DNA from: Dyella sp. RRB7
Lineage (GTDB): Bacteria; Pseudomonadota; Gammaproteobacteria; Xanthomonadales; Rhodanobacteraceae
Assembly: GCF_022761115.1 (NCBI RefSeq)
Contig: NZ_JAKWJS010000004.1
Coordinates: forward strand, 62,001-126,000
DNA length: 64,000 nt
Direction of reading: 5' to 3'
The translations under genes and the position numbers were made by a program. This document shows, in pieces, positions 9,289 to 18,616 of this stretch (its first letter is position 1; the number at the start of each line of letters is the position of its first letter). The notes under the pieces were generated by a model. It was not told where the DNA came from. It saw only the letters and a program-made list of their open reading frames with translations, and did no database searches.

Positions 9289-10785
9289 TCAGGCCGCTTC
9301 GGCCTTGAGTTTACGCGGGCCTTGCAGCAAAGCCTGGCGCACATGCGATACCACCAGGTCCACTTCGGCGCTGCTGACCAGGAAGTGCGGGGTGAAGCGC
9401 AGCGAGTTGGTACCGCCGTGGATCACGCCGACGCCGCGTTCACGCATGTATTCCTCGATGGAGTGCGCGCCGTAGCACTTGAACTCCGGCGCCAGTTCGC
9501 AGGAGAACAGCAGGCCGGTGCCCTGTACCTTGGTGATCAGGCCGCCCAGTTCGTTCTTCAGCACGTTGAGCTTGTCCACGAACTCCTTGCCACGCTCGCG
9601 GATATTGTTGCGGACGTCGTCGCTCAACTCGTTGAGCGTGGCCAGGGCCACGTCGAGCGCGCGTGGATTGGCCGTCATGGTGTTGCCGTAGATGCCCTTG
9701 CGGTACAGCTCGGCCACGCGATCGGACACCGCCAGCACGGACAGCGGATACTGGCCGGCGTTGAGTGCCTTGGAGAAGGTTTCCATATCCGGCGGGGCGA
9801 GCTTCTCGAAGCCGGGGTAGTCGGTGACCGAAAGCACGCCATGCGCGCGCAGGCCGGCTTGGATCGAGTCGACCAGCAGCAGCGTGCCATGTGCTTCGGT
9901 GAGTGCGCGGGCCTTCTGGTAGAACTCCGGCGTCACCGCGCGGCCCGGGTCGCCTTCGCCCATCACCGGCTCAAGGAACATCGCCTCGATGAACCAGCCA
10001 TGCTTGTCGGCATCGGCAAACACGGCTTCGAGCTGCGCGATGTCGTAGGGCGCAACCGTCAGCAGCGTGTCTTCATGGCGATAGCTGGCCAAGTGCTGCA
10101 GGTAGGTCTTGCGGGTGGAGTCCGAATACAGCGCCGGCTTGTCGGTGCGGCCGTGGAACGCGCCCTTCACCGCGACGCGCTTGATGGCGCGTCCCGCGTG
10201 GCGGGCACCGGCATCGGTCATCAGCTTGGCGTTGACGTCGGCGATGCGGCAAGCCAGGCCCACCGCTTCGGAACCTGAGTTCAGGCACAGGTAACGTGAG
10301 TACGGATTGCCGCCGCGCTGGCGGCCCAGCTCGCGATCCATCGCCTGGGTGAAACGCATCTGCGCGATGCTCGGCGTCATCACGTTGGCCATCACCTGCG
10401 GGCGTGCCAACGCGGCGTCGATGGCCGGATGGTTGTGGCCGAAGCCGAGCATGCCGTAGCCGCCGTTGTCGTGGATCACCGCGCCCTTGAGGCTGACCAC
10501 CCACGGGCCGCGCGCGGCGGCGGGCAGGTACGGATTGATCGCGTCGTCCGGGTAGAAATTGACGAACCCGGCCTGTGCTGTCGCCAACTGTTCGGCTTCG
10601 TCTAGCTTGAGGAAGTCGCCCAGCTCGCCGCGCAGCTCGCGATGGCGCGCAACGGCTTCCTCGATCGCCTGTGCCAGTTGCGGATGGCTGGCGGCAAAGC
10701 GCTCGATGGTGGCGTCGTCCAGGCCGGTGGTCTGCGGCGCTCCGCCGAATTCGCGCAGTTCGCGCAGCTGATCAATCACGCCCAT
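9289..10785 (-). CDS. Class III PLP-dependent aminotransferase, substrate unknown
   Basis: 498 residues, cytoplasmic. The fold type I pattern is clear: GYGMLGFGHNHPAI, NSGSEAVGLACRIA (phosphate site), KGAFHGRTDKP, the PLP-pyridine aspartate in LLLVDSIQAGLR, the Schiff-base lysine in ETFSKALNAGQYP, and a C-terminal GVGVIHGGTNSLRFTPH. Where most class III enzymes read DEVQTG, this one reads DSIQAG, which marks an unusual subgroup. About 90 residues precede the usual core. The ATG at 10785 has an excellent AAGGAGG site 5-6 nt upstream. No pathway neighbours point to the amino donor; ornithine, 4-aminobutyrate or lysine are only possibilities. Confidence 0.85.
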   Translation of the reverse strand: MGVIDQLRELREFGGAPQTTGLDDATIERFAASHPQLAQAIEEAVARHRELRGELGDFLKLDEAEQLATAQAGFVNFYPDDAINPYLPAAARGPWVVSLKGAVIHDNGGYGMLGFGHNHPAIDAALARPQVMANVMTPSIAQMRFTQAMDRELGRQRGGNPYSRYLCLNSGSEAVGLACRIADVNAKLMTDAGARHAGRAIKRVAVKGAFHGRTDKPALYSDSTRKTYLQHLASYRHEDTLLTVAPYDIAQLEAVFADADKHGWFIEAMFLEPVMGEGDPGRAVTPEFYQKARALTEAHGTLLLVDSIQAGLRAHGVLSVTDYPGFEKLAPPDMETFSKALNAGQYPLSVLAVSDRVAELYRKGIYGNTMTANPRALDVALATLNELSDDVRNNIRERGKEFVDKLNVLKNELGGLITKVQGTGLLFSCELAPEFKCYGAHSIEEYMRERGVGVIHGGTNSLRFTPHFLVSSAEVDLVVSHVRQALLQGPRKLKAEAA

Positions 10786-10982
10786 GGGTTCCTCCTTAAA
10801 GGTCGACTTGCCTGCCGTCCCGATGGCATGCGCGCCGACGTGTCAAAAATGCTGGATGGAAACGCGTGACTGTTCAGCGTTTCCCTGGCCCGCGAGGGCC
10901 TTGCCGCACTGCGATCCATCACGGATGTGGCAATGCAACGACTTTCCGAGCATAGCGCGGCGCTGTCGCCGCCGGTACCCCG

Positions 10983-10998
10983 GGTGACGCTTGTCACC
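10983..10998. promoter_or_regulatory. Short palindrome upstream of the ABC exporter
   Basis: GGTGACGCTTGTCACC, a perfect 6-bp inverted repeat around GCTT, about 75 nt before the ABC ATPase start. The size suits an operator for the NarL/DesR-type regulator encoded at 14181, but this is a guess from position and symmetry. Confidence 0.3.
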
Positions 10999-11070
10999 TG
11001 CGCGGGCTGACGCTGGCGACTGCTGGCAAACCCTTGCCCCGCCTAGCATGGCGGCCAACGAGGAGGAGCC

Positions 11071-11985
11071 ATGAAAGCGTCTGTCGAAGCTGTTGCCAGC
11101 CTTGCTGGCGTCGTCAAGCGTTACGGTGCTTTAACAGCGCTGGACGGTCTGGATCTCATGCTGCACCGCGGCGAACTGCTTGCCTTGCTGGGGCCAAACG
11201 GCGCCGGCAAGAGCACCGCGATCAGCCTGCTGCTGGGGCTGGTGCGCGCCGAGGCAGGGCGCGTGGAACTGTTCGGCAAGGACCCGCAGGACATCGCTGC
11301 GCGCCGACGCGTGGGCGTGATGCTGCAATCGGCGATGCTGCCCGCCACCTTGAGCGTGGCCGAGTTGCTGCGCCTGACCATGAGTTACTACCCCGCGCCG
11401 CGCACGTTGCAGGAAACCGCGCAACTGGCAGGTATTGCCGACCTGCTGGCACGCCGCTATGCCGCGCTGTCGGGTGGCCAGCAACGGCGCGTGCAATTTG
11501 CCATGGCGCTATGCGGACGCCCCGAGTTGTTGTTCCTCGACGAACCCACCGTGGGCATGGATATCGATGCGCGCCAGAAGTTGTGGGTCGCTATTCGCGG
11601 CCTGGTTGCCGAAGGTTGCGCGGTGGTGCTCACCACGCACTATCTGGAAGAGGCCGAGGCGCTGGCGCAGCGCGTGGTGGTGCTCGCCAAGGGCCGCGTG
11701 CTCAGCGACGGCAGCGTGGATGCGTTGCGTTCCAAAGTGGCCTTGACGCGTATTCGCTGCGTTACCGACCTGGACGCGGCCGCCGTTGCCGCCTGGCCGC
11801 ATGTGGCGGCGGTGGAGCACGATCGCGGCGGCTTGCACATTCGCACCGACGCGCCGGAAAACGTGCTGCGTCGCCTGCTGGATGCCGACCCGGCCTTGTC
11901 GGGGTTGGAAGTGCTGCGCGCCGGCCTGGCCGAGGCGTTCACCGAACTCACCCGCGAACCGGACACCGAACGGGAGGCTGCCTGA
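11071..11985 (+). CDS. ABC exporter, ATP-binding subunit
   Basis: 304 residues; cytoplasmic ATPase of an ABC-2 type exporter. Walker A is GPNGAGKST (about 40-48), the signature is LSGGQQRR, Walker B is LLFLDEPTVGMD, and the switch histidine is in LTTHYLEEAEAL. The ~90-residue C-terminal extension is typical of drug, bacteriocin or lipid exporters of the CcmA/DrrA group. The ATG at 11071 follows GAGGAGG. The next gene, the permease, overlaps its stop by 1 nt. The order ATPase, permease, histidine kinase, response regulator is the same as in B. subtilis yvfRSTU. Substrate unknown. Confidence 0.93.
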   Translation: MKASVEAVASLAGVVKRYGALTALDGLDLMLHRGELLALLGPNGAGKSTAISLLLGLVRAEAGRVELFGKDPQDIAARRRVGVMLQSAMLPATLSVAELLRLTMSYYPAPRTLQETAQLAGIADLLARRYAALSGGQQRRVQFAMALCGRPELLFLDEPTVGMDIDARQKLWVAIRGLVAEGCAVVLTTHYLEEAEALAQRVVVLAKGRVLSDGSVDALRSKVALTRIRCVTDLDAAAVAAWPHVAAVEHDRGGLHIRTDAPENVLRRLLDADPALSGLEVLRAGLAEAFTELTREPDTEREAA

Positions 11986-12779
11986 TGCATACCCATGAGA
12001 TCGCCGCGACCTGGACATATGACGATGGCCGCATGCCGTGGCGCCGTGCCCTGGGCGCCTATATCGCCGAGGCGCGCAGCGAGTGTCTTCGCTATTTCCG
12101 CGCACCCGGTTTCCTGTTGCCGGTGACGCTGTTCCCGACGATGTTCTACCTGCTGTTCGGCATCGTGATGAATCATGGCGCCGATCCGAATGCCGCGCGC
12201 TACCTGCTGGCCAGCTATGCCGTATTTGGCGTGATGAGCCCGGGCCTGTTCGGCTTTGGCGTCTCGCTGGCGGCGGAGCGCGAGAATGGACTGCTCACGC
12301 TCAAGCGCGCCTTGCCGATGCCGCCGGGGGCCTATCTGCTGGGCAAGATGCTGATGGCGATGCTGGCGGCGGGCATGGTGATCGTGCTGCTGCTGGCGAT
12401 GGGGATGGGCCTGGCGCATGTGCATGTCACGCTGATCCAGGCGGGCTCCTTGTTGGTGACCGGCATGCTGGGCGTACTGCCGTTCTGCGCGATTGGCATG
12501 TTCGCTGGCACCTTGGTCAAGGGGCAGGGTGCGCCGGGCGTGCTCAACCTGATCTATCTGCCGATGTCGTTCCTGTCGGGGCTGTGGATTCCGCTGTCCA
12601 TGCTGCCGTCGGCGCTGCAGCGCGTGGCGCCCCTGTGGCCCAGCGCGCATCTGCATCTGCTGGCGCTGCGCAGCCTGGGATTGGGGCAGCCGGCGTTGTG
12701 GCAGAACGTGCTGATCCTGGCCGGCTTCGCCCTGGTGTTCTTCATGCTCGCCGCCCGCCGCCTGCGTCGCCTGGGTTGA
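11985..12779 (+). CDS. ABC-2 type permease
   Basis: 264-residue inner-membrane partner of the ATPase just upstream; the start overlaps the previous stop as TGATG, after GGGAGG. About six hydrophobic segments are visible, including FLLPVTLFPTMFYLLFGIVM, YAVFGVMSPGLFGFGVSLAA, MLMAMLAAGMVIVLLLAMGM, GSLLVTGMLGVLPFCAIGM and a final NVLILAGFALVFFMLAARR. The ERENGLLTLKRALPM loop between segments is the usual ABC-2 coupling helix region. The arrangement fits an exporter of lipids, peptides or drugs. Confidence 0.92.
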   Translation: MHTHEIAATWTYDDGRMPWRRALGAYIAEARSECLRYFRAPGFLLPVTLFPTMFYLLFGIVMNHGADPNAARYLLASYAVFGVMSPGLFGFGVSLAAERENGLLTLKRALPMPPGAYLLGKMLMAMLAAGMVIVLLLAMGMGLAHVHVTLIQAGSLLVTGMLGVLPFCAIGMFAGTLVKGQGAPGVLNLIYLPMSFLSGLWIPLSMLPSALQRVAPLWPSAHLHLLALRSLGLGQPALWQNVLILAGFALVFFMLAARRLRRLG

Positions 12780-12823
12780 AGTACGATGCGAGCCGATGGT
12801 GGTGACCAGGGGAGGTGGTTGCG

Positions 12824-14026
12824 GTGCGCAAACTGATACGTGCCTGGTTTACTCCGGCGCCTGATTCGATGGTGGCGCACAGCATCCGCAAGGGTAAATC
12901 GCCCTGGGTCGATGCGGTGCACCTGATGTGGTCGATATGGGTGTTCATCACCCCGGTATTCGACCAGTTCACCGTGCGCTGGGTTCTGCTGACCCTGCTC
13001 AGCTATCCGGTGTTCCTGCTGTTGTACGCGCGCTGCTGTCTGGACTCGCAACGGATCACCTACCGCTATTCATTGATGCTGGTGGCGTTGGGCCTGCTGT
13101 TGATGCCCTGGTATCCCAGTGGCCTGACCTATTTCATGTATGGCTGCGTGTTGCTGTGCAGTCGACGGATGACGCTGCGTTCTTACATGGCGGCGCTGGC
13201 CGTGCTCAACGCGATCTGCCTGTTCGAGGCATGGCTGTTGCACTACCCGTGGCAGGCCGTGCTGTGGATGCCGGTGAGCAGCTTCATCGTGGGCATCGCC
13301 GTCAATGCCGAGCGCATGAGCGAGGAGAAGGATGTCGAACTGCGCCTCTCGCACGAGGAGGTGCGCCGGCTGGCGGCCACGGCCGAACGCGAGCGCATCG
13401 GTCGCGATCTGCACGATCTGCTCGGTCATACGCTGTCGCTGATCACCTTGAAGCTGGAGCTGTCGCGCAAGCTTTTCGATCGCGACAGCGACGCGGCGAG
13501 GCGCGAGCTGGAAGAGGCCGAGCGGGTGGCGCGACATGCGCTGGCGGAGGTGCGTTCGGCCGTTACCGGCATTCGCGCCACCGATCTTGCCGCCGAACTG
13601 GCCGCGGCCAAGCTGCTGCTCGAATCGTCCGACGTCGCGCTCGACTACGGCAGTCTTCCCGCCGCATTGCCGGTGGACCTGGAGCGTGGCCTGGCTTTGG
13701 TGCTGCGCGAGGCGGTGACCAATATCGCGCGTCACGCCCGCGCCAATCAGGCGTGGGTCACGCTGGAGCTGGTCGGCGACACGCTGGAACTTCGCGTGGC
13801 GGACAATGGCCGCGGTGGCATTGGCGACCACGGCAATGGCCTTTGCGGCATGCATGAGCGGGTAAAGGCGCTGGGTGGCTCGTTGAAGGTCGATTCGCCG
13901 GCGGGCCGCGGCACGCGACTGTTGATCACCGTGCCGCTGCGGCAGCGCAACCGGCTCTTCGAGACACCGCAAGCCGGCAGGGAAGCAGCCACCGGCTGGA
14001 CGGCGCAACAGCGGCATGCCACATGA
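12824..14026 (+). CDS. DesK/NarX-type sensor histidine kinase
   Basis: 400 residues. The first ~160 hold four to six membrane segments with almost no periplasmic loops, as in DesK-like kinases that sense the membrane itself. The HisKA_3 dimerisation region follows: ERERIGRDLHDLLGHTLS, with the phospho-accepting histidine at 197. The HATPase domain has LREAVTNIARHARA (N box) and VADNGRGG. The GTG at 12824 is preferred because GGGAGG lies 8 nt upstream; a GTG at 12815 overlaps that site. It is partnered with the regulator at 14181. Control of the ABC exporter upstream is inferred from position. Confidence 0.92.
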   Translation: MRKLIRAWFTPAPDSMVAHSIRKGKSPWVDAVHLMWSIWVFITPVFDQFTVRWVLLTLLSYPVFLLLYARCCLDSQRITYRYSLMLVALGLLLMPWYPSGLTYFMYGCVLLCSRRMTLRSYMAALAVLNAICLFEAWLLHYPWQAVLWMPVSSFIVGIAVNAERMSEEKDVELRLSHEEVRRLAATAERERIGRDLHDLLGHTLSLITLKLELSRKLFDRDSDAARRELEEAERVARHALAEVRSAVTGIRATDLAAELAAAKLLLESSDVALDYGSLPAALPVDLERGLALVLREAVTNIARHARANQAWVTLELVGDTLELRVADNGRGGIGDHGNGLCGMHERVKALGGSLKVDSPAGRGTRLLITVPLRQRNRLFETPQAGREAATGWTAQQRHAT

Positions 14027-14180
14027 CGTGCTGGATTTCTCCGATGACGCCATGCTCGGGCCACTTCGGCCAGCGTGCCAATTCACTTTGTACGGACAGT
14101 TTGCGGATGCAGATCAGCGCTAACAATGGCGGCGGCCTGGCCGCCCATGGCAATGGCATCAGTGCCCATAGGAGCGCCGC

Positions 14181-14783
14181 ATGATTCGCGTATTGCTGGC
14201 GGAAGACCAGGCGATGGTGCGTGGCGCGCTGTTTGCCTTGCTCAATCTCGAATCGGATATCGAGGTGCTTGGCTCGGCCGCGGACGGCGAGGCGGCATGG
14301 CGCGAGTTGCAGCGCCTGAAGCCCGACGTGCTGGTGACCGATATCGAAATGCCTGGCCTCACCGGGCTGGAGTTGGCGCAACGCATCCAGCGCCACGAAC
14401 TGCCGATCAAGGTGATCATCGTGACCACCTTCGCGCGTCCCGGTTTTCTGCGTCGCGCGCTGGATGCCGGCGTATCCGGCTATCTGCTGAAGGACGCGCC
14501 GGCCGAGAACCTCGCCGAGGCGTTGCGCATGGTGCATCGTGGCGGGCGCGCCATCGATCCGCAGCTGGCCTTGGAAGCCTGGTCGGAGGCGGACCCGCTC
14601 AACGATCGCGAACGCCAGGTGCTGCGTCTTGCCGGCGAAGGGCAGTCGGCCAATGACATCGCCAGCCAGCTCAATCTTTCGCATGGCACGGTGCGCAACT
14701 ACCTGTCCGAGGCCATCGGCAAGCTGGGGGCGACCAACCGCATCGAGGCCTACCGCCTGGCCCGACAGAAGGGCTGGTTGTAA
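14181..14783 (+). CDS. NarL/DesR-type response regulator
   Basis: 200 residues. Receiver domain at 1-120: acidic pair in LLAEDQ, phospho-acceptor Asp54 in DVLVTDIEMPG, conserved threonines in VIIVTTFARPG and lysine in YLLKDAP. The LuxR-type helix-turn-helix (about 135-195) reads LNDRERQVLRLAGEGQSANDIASQLN as two helices, then GTVRNYLSEAIGKL. AGGAG lies 8 nt before the ATG. A 154-nt gap separates it from its kinase, longer than the other gaps in the cluster, so it may have an extra promoter. Confidence 0.94.
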   Translation: MIRVLLAEDQAMVRGALFALLNLESDIEVLGSAADGEAAWRELQRLKPDVLVTDIEMPGLTGLELAQRIQRHELPIKVIIVTTFARPGFLRRALDAGVSGYLLKDAPAENLAEALRMVHRGGRAIDPQLALEAWSEADPLNDRERQVLRLAGEGQSANDIASQLNLSHGTVRNYLSEAIGKLGATNRIEAYRLARQKGWL

Positions 14784-14861
14784 TCCCTATAGCCAGCGTC
14801 CCGGCGTTGGGGTGCAATAGGCGCTACCGTTTTCCGCCCGAGTGCCGCCTTGTCGTCCCGG

Positions 14862-16079
14862 ATGCTCCACCTGGTGCAACGCTTGCCCTGGCTGCTGCTC
14901 GGGTTTGCGGTGCTGTGGCTGGCCGGCTGCCATGCCAGGCATGCGCCGCTCGGCAACCAGGCCTATGTATGGCAACGGCAGTGGACGCCGGCACTGGCGC
15001 AGGCCGTGCAGAAGAATGTCGACGTGGTGCATGGCTGGCGGGTGCTGGCGGCCGAAGTGGATGTACAGGGGCAGTGGCGCGTCTTCACCCCGGACTGGAA
15101 CGTGTTTGCCAGCACCGGCGAGCCGGTGGTCGCGGTGGTGCGGATCGAGGGGCAGCTGCCCCAGTGGGATGAAGCGGTACTGCGGGCCCATGTGCAGGAT
15201 GTCGTGACGGCTTGGCGCGCGCACGGCCTCTCCTTCGCCGGCATCGAGATCGACCACGATGGCGCCACGGCGCGCCTGCCTGCCTATACGCATTTCCTCG
15301 CGGCGTTGCGTCCGCTGCTGCATTCGGGCGAGCGGCTTTCGATCACCGCGCTGCCCACCTGGTTGGACAGCGCCGAGCTGGACAAGCTGTTGGCCCAGGT
15401 GGATGAAGCCGTGCTGCAGGTACATGCGGTGCAGTCGCCGCGCGCCGGTCTTTTCAATCCCGAACAGGCGCGTGCATGGCTGGCCAGCTTTGCCCGGCGC
15501 ATGCACAAGCCCTGGCGCGTCGCCTTGCCTGCGTACGGCACCCGGGTATCGTGGGATGCGCAGGGGCGCATCGCCGCCATCGAGAGCGAACGGCCGACGC
15601 TGGTCCATGGCGATGACGCCAGCGAGCTGTTCGCCGATCCCTCGGTCATGCAGGCATTCGTTGCATCGCTGGATGCCAACCCACCGCGGGGGCTTGCCGG
15701 CATCGTGTGGTTTCGCCTGCCCACGGACGACGATATGCGTGCCTGGAGCGCGGCTACCTGGCGCGCGGTGCTGGCACGCACGCCGTTGAAGGTGTCGCTG
15801 CTGGCGCAGGTGGGCGGGCGTCGGGAAGCGCCCCTGCATGACCTGTTGCTGTTGAATGCGGGCAATGCCGACGTGCCGCTGCCTTCGCTGGTGCGGCTGG
15901 ACACCGCCTGCAAGCTCGCCGATGGCATCAACGGTTTCGCGCTGCAGCGCACGAGCCAGGGCATGTTCCTGCTGCGCACGCAGGCTGGCCTGCTGCGCGC
16001 GGGCCAGCAGCTGCGCATCGGCTGGCTGCGTTGCCAGGGGCCGGCGGCCATGCATATCGACGCCTGGTCGGCCCGCTGA
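14862..16079 (+). CDS. DUF3142 lipoprotein
   Basis: About 405 residues. The N-terminus MLHLVQRLPWLLLGFAVLWL runs into LAGC, a lipobox, so the protein is probably a membrane-anchored lipoprotein. The body matches the DUF3142 pattern: AYVWQRQWTPAL, VDVVHGWRVLAAEV, AGIEIDHDGAT, LSITALPTWLDS and GIVWFRLPTDDDMRAW. The fold resembles a TIM-barrel with glycoside-hydrolase-like acidic residues (EIDHD), but no activity is proven. A TTG at 14850 is an alternative start. A 90-nt gap separates it from the large exported protein downstream, with which it probably works. Function unknown. Confidence 0.75.
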   Translation: MLHLVQRLPWLLLGFAVLWLAGCHARHAPLGNQAYVWQRQWTPALAQAVQKNVDVVHGWRVLAAEVDVQGQWRVFTPDWNVFASTGEPVVAVVRIEGQLPQWDEAVLRAHVQDVVTAWRAHGLSFAGIEIDHDGATARLPAYTHFLAALRPLLHSGERLSITALPTWLDSAELDKLLAQVDEAVLQVHAVQSPRAGLFNPEQARAWLASFARRMHKPWRVALPAYGTRVSWDAQGRIAAIESERPTLVHGDDASELFADPSVMQAFVASLDANPPRGLAGIVWFRLPTDDDMRAWSAATWRAVLARTPLKVSLLAQVGGRREAPLHDLLLLNAGNADVPLPSLVRLDTACKLADGINGFALQRTSQGMFLLRTQAGLLRAGQQLRIGWLRCQGPAAMHIDAWSAR

Positions 16080-16168
16080 GTGCGTCCTGTCGCCGCAGCC
16101 ATCGCTTTACATCCCATCCGTCATACTTGTCCCATCAGGGCGTGGAGCGCCCTTCGAAAGGTAAAACC

Positions 16169-18550
16169 ATGATGAAGCGCCCATGGATAGTCGCTGCGGT
16201 GGTCCTCGGCCTGGCCGGTGCCGTTGCCTGGGCCTGTGGCCCGATGTTTCCCAATCAGCTGCTCGATCAGCGTGCAGCTACGCTCAAGGCGACACCGCAG
16301 AACAGCTTCGCCTTCGAAGCCATGCACCTGCTGGAGCCGACCGACAAGCTCGCGCCGGAAGTGACGAGCGTCTCCGCCGAAGGCACCGACCAGGCGGCCC
16401 AGGCCAAGGCGCTGGGACTCACGCCCGCGCAGGCCGACCGTGTCGCCGCGTTGAAGCAGGCGGCCGACGGCGCGATGGCTTTCGATCAGGGCAAGGATCT
16501 CCCCGCCGACCTGCGCGCCTATACCGCCGGCGCAGTCGCTTTTGCGCGAGGCGACAACGATGGCGCTACGGCCAGCTTTGAGCAGGTGCTCGCCTTGCCG
16601 CCGGAGCAGGCGAAGCTGCGCTCGGTGTGGGCGGCGTACATGCTCGGTCGCATCCATGCCAATGCCGCCCTTTTTTACGCTACGGCAGTGAATGATGCCG
16701 CCGCTTTCCAGCGCGAACGTGCAGCGGCCGCCAAGGCGTTCCAGCTGGCGCGCACACGCGCCGTGGATGGGGCTTCCGATACGCAGGGGCTGGCCATTGC
16801 CAGCTTTGGCGACGAGGCACGGCTTTACCTCTACAGCCACGGCACGCCATGCAGATGGAGTGACCTGTACGACGACGCGAACCACTGCGGCGATGGCATC
16901 GCCATCGATGATCTCAGGCGCGCCATCATGCTATACGCGGCGCAAGCGGGGCATGGCTCGGACAGCGGCGTGCAATCGCTGGTGGCGATCGCACGCCAGG
17001 TCATGCGCAACCAGCAACAGATGGTCGAGCTGGTCGACCATCCGGTGGCGCAGCGCATGCTGGTGGCCTACGCGTTTGGGTATTTGGCCGACCGTCGCAT
17101 CGAGCAGCCCGGCGACACCGCCATCAAAGCTGATCCCCCGTTGCTCGAACTGGTGCAGGCCATCGAGCAGCGTGGCCTGGACAAGGTGGCCGGAGCCGAT
17201 CGTCTTGCGTCGCTGGCCTATGGGGCGGGGCGCTACGAGCTGGCGGCGCGGTTGGCAGAGAAGTCATCCGGGCCGCTGGCGGCCTGGGTGCGCGCCAAGC
17301 TGGCGTTGCAGAAGGGCGACCTCGCGGCGGCCAGCGCGGCCTATGCCGAGGCCGCCAAGGCCTTCCCCAGGACAGGCGATGCACAGCCCGCACTCGAACC
17401 CGGGAATATCGAGCTGCTTACCGGCGAGCATGGCGTACTCGCGCTGGCACGCGGCGACTATGTCGAGGCCATGGGGCACCTCTACGATGCCGCACTCGGC
17501 GTGGGCGGCGATGGCAACGTCTACGACGAGGGTCAGGAAATCGCCGGTGCCGGCTACGGCAACGACGCGGCCTACATTGCTGAGCGCGTACTGACCGTGG
17601 ACGAATTGAAGTCCTTTGTCGATGCGCGCGTGCCGGCCACGCCGGTGCCAGCGAAAGGCAAGGATGCGGATACCTACTACCGCGACCTGCGCCCGCTGGG
17701 CGACAACCTGCGCTGGTTGCTGGCCCGGCGCCTGATGCGTGCCGGCCGGTATGACGAGGCACAGGCGTATTTCCCGGTCGATGGCGATACCCGCTTTGCC
17801 AGTTACGACGACAGCGGCAAGCCGCAGGCATCGAACCTGCGCGCCAAGGCACGCGCCTATGCCGCCGCCATCCACGACAGCGGGCATGCGTGGACGGCCA
17901 TCGGCAAGGCGCAGGCGCTCTATGCCGCGGCCAAGATCGCGCGTGAGGACGGGATGGAAATCCTGGGCTACGAGCAGGGCCCGGATTACAACGACAACGG
18001 CGGCAGCTACCAGGGTGGCAGCGGGCAAGAGCCCGATTCGCTCAAGCAGGCCTTTGTCACCGACGGCGAACGCCAGCGCTACGCGGCAAGCGTGGCCAAG
18101 CCGGCGCTGCGTTTCCACTACCGCTACGTCGCGGCCGATGAAGCCAGCGCGGCGGCCGACCTGCTGCCGCCGCGCTCGCAGGCTTTCGCCGCCGTATTGT
18201 GCCAGGCCACCGGCTGGATGCTCGAAGGGCCGCCGGATTACCACGACCACTATCAAGGCTATGGCGAGCCGGTGCCCACCGAACCTTCCGAGCGCATGCG
18301 GCGCGCCACGGCGCTCTACCAGCGCTACGTGAAGCAAGGGCCTTACGTCGAGTGGGCGGACGACTTTGGCCGTAACTGCGAGGAACCCGATTTCGACCGC
18401 GCACGCGCGTTGAAGCGGTCGCAGCAGGTGGCTGCCGTGAGGCATGCGGTGCGGCGCCATATGCCTTACGAGCTGGGCGCCTTCGTCGTGCTGCTGGGGG
18501 CGCTGGCGGGCTGGCTCGTGCTGAGGAAGCGGCGCAAGACGGCGGCCTGA
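16169..18550 (+). CDS. Large exported helical-repeat protein, function unknown
   Basis: 793 residues. A signal peptide (MMKRPWIVAAVVLGLAGAVA) is followed by CGPMFPNQLLDQRAATL, a distinctive mature N-terminus with a single cysteine. The body is alanine-rich and mostly helical with TPR-like stretches (RAYTAGAVAFARGDNDGATA, VRAKLALQKGDLAAASAAYA, GVLALARGDYVEAMGHLYDA). The C-terminus has one hydrophobic segment (GAFVVLLGALAGWLVL) and a basic tail RKRRK, so the protein is likely anchored in the inner membrane facing the periplasm. I do not recognise a named family. It follows the DUF3142 gene on the same strand. Confidence 0.75.
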   Translation: MMKRPWIVAAVVLGLAGAVAWACGPMFPNQLLDQRAATLKATPQNSFAFEAMHLLEPTDKLAPEVTSVSAEGTDQAAQAKALGLTPAQADRVAALKQAADGAMAFDQGKDLPADLRAYTAGAVAFARGDNDGATASFEQVLALPPEQAKLRSVWAAYMLGRIHANAALFYATAVNDAAAFQRERAAAAKAFQLARTRAVDGASDTQGLAIASFGDEARLYLYSHGTPCRWSDLYDDANHCGDGIAIDDLRRAIMLYAAQAGHGSDSGVQSLVAIARQVMRNQQQMVELVDHPVAQRMLVAYAFGYLADRRIEQPGDTAIKADPPLLELVQAIEQRGLDKVAGADRLASLAYGAGRYELAARLAEKSSGPLAAWVRAKLALQKGDLAAASAAYAEAAKAFPRTGDAQPALEPGNIELLTGEHGVLALARGDYVEAMGHLYDAALGVGGDGNVYDEGQEIAGAGYGNDAAYIAERVLTVDELKSFVDARVPATPVPAKGKDADTYYRDLRPLGDNLRWLLARRLMRAGRYDEAQAYFPVDGDTRFASYDDSGKPQASNLRAKARAYAAAIHDSGHAWTAIGKAQALYAAAKIAREDGMEILGYEQGPDYNDNGGSYQGGSGQEPDSLKQAFVTDGERQRYAASVAKPALRFHYRYVAADEASAAADLLPPRSQAFAAVLCQATGWMLEGPPDYHDHYQGYGEPVPTEPSERMRRATALYQRYVKQGPYVEWADDFGRNCEEPDFDRARALKRSQQVAAVRHAVRRHMPYELGAFVVLLGALAGWLVLRKRRKTAA

Positions 18551-18616
18551 CCGCCCGGCCGACCGTCGAATCGGGGTTTTGCGCGATAATGCCCCATTCG
18601 ACGTCCAAGCCCCGCC

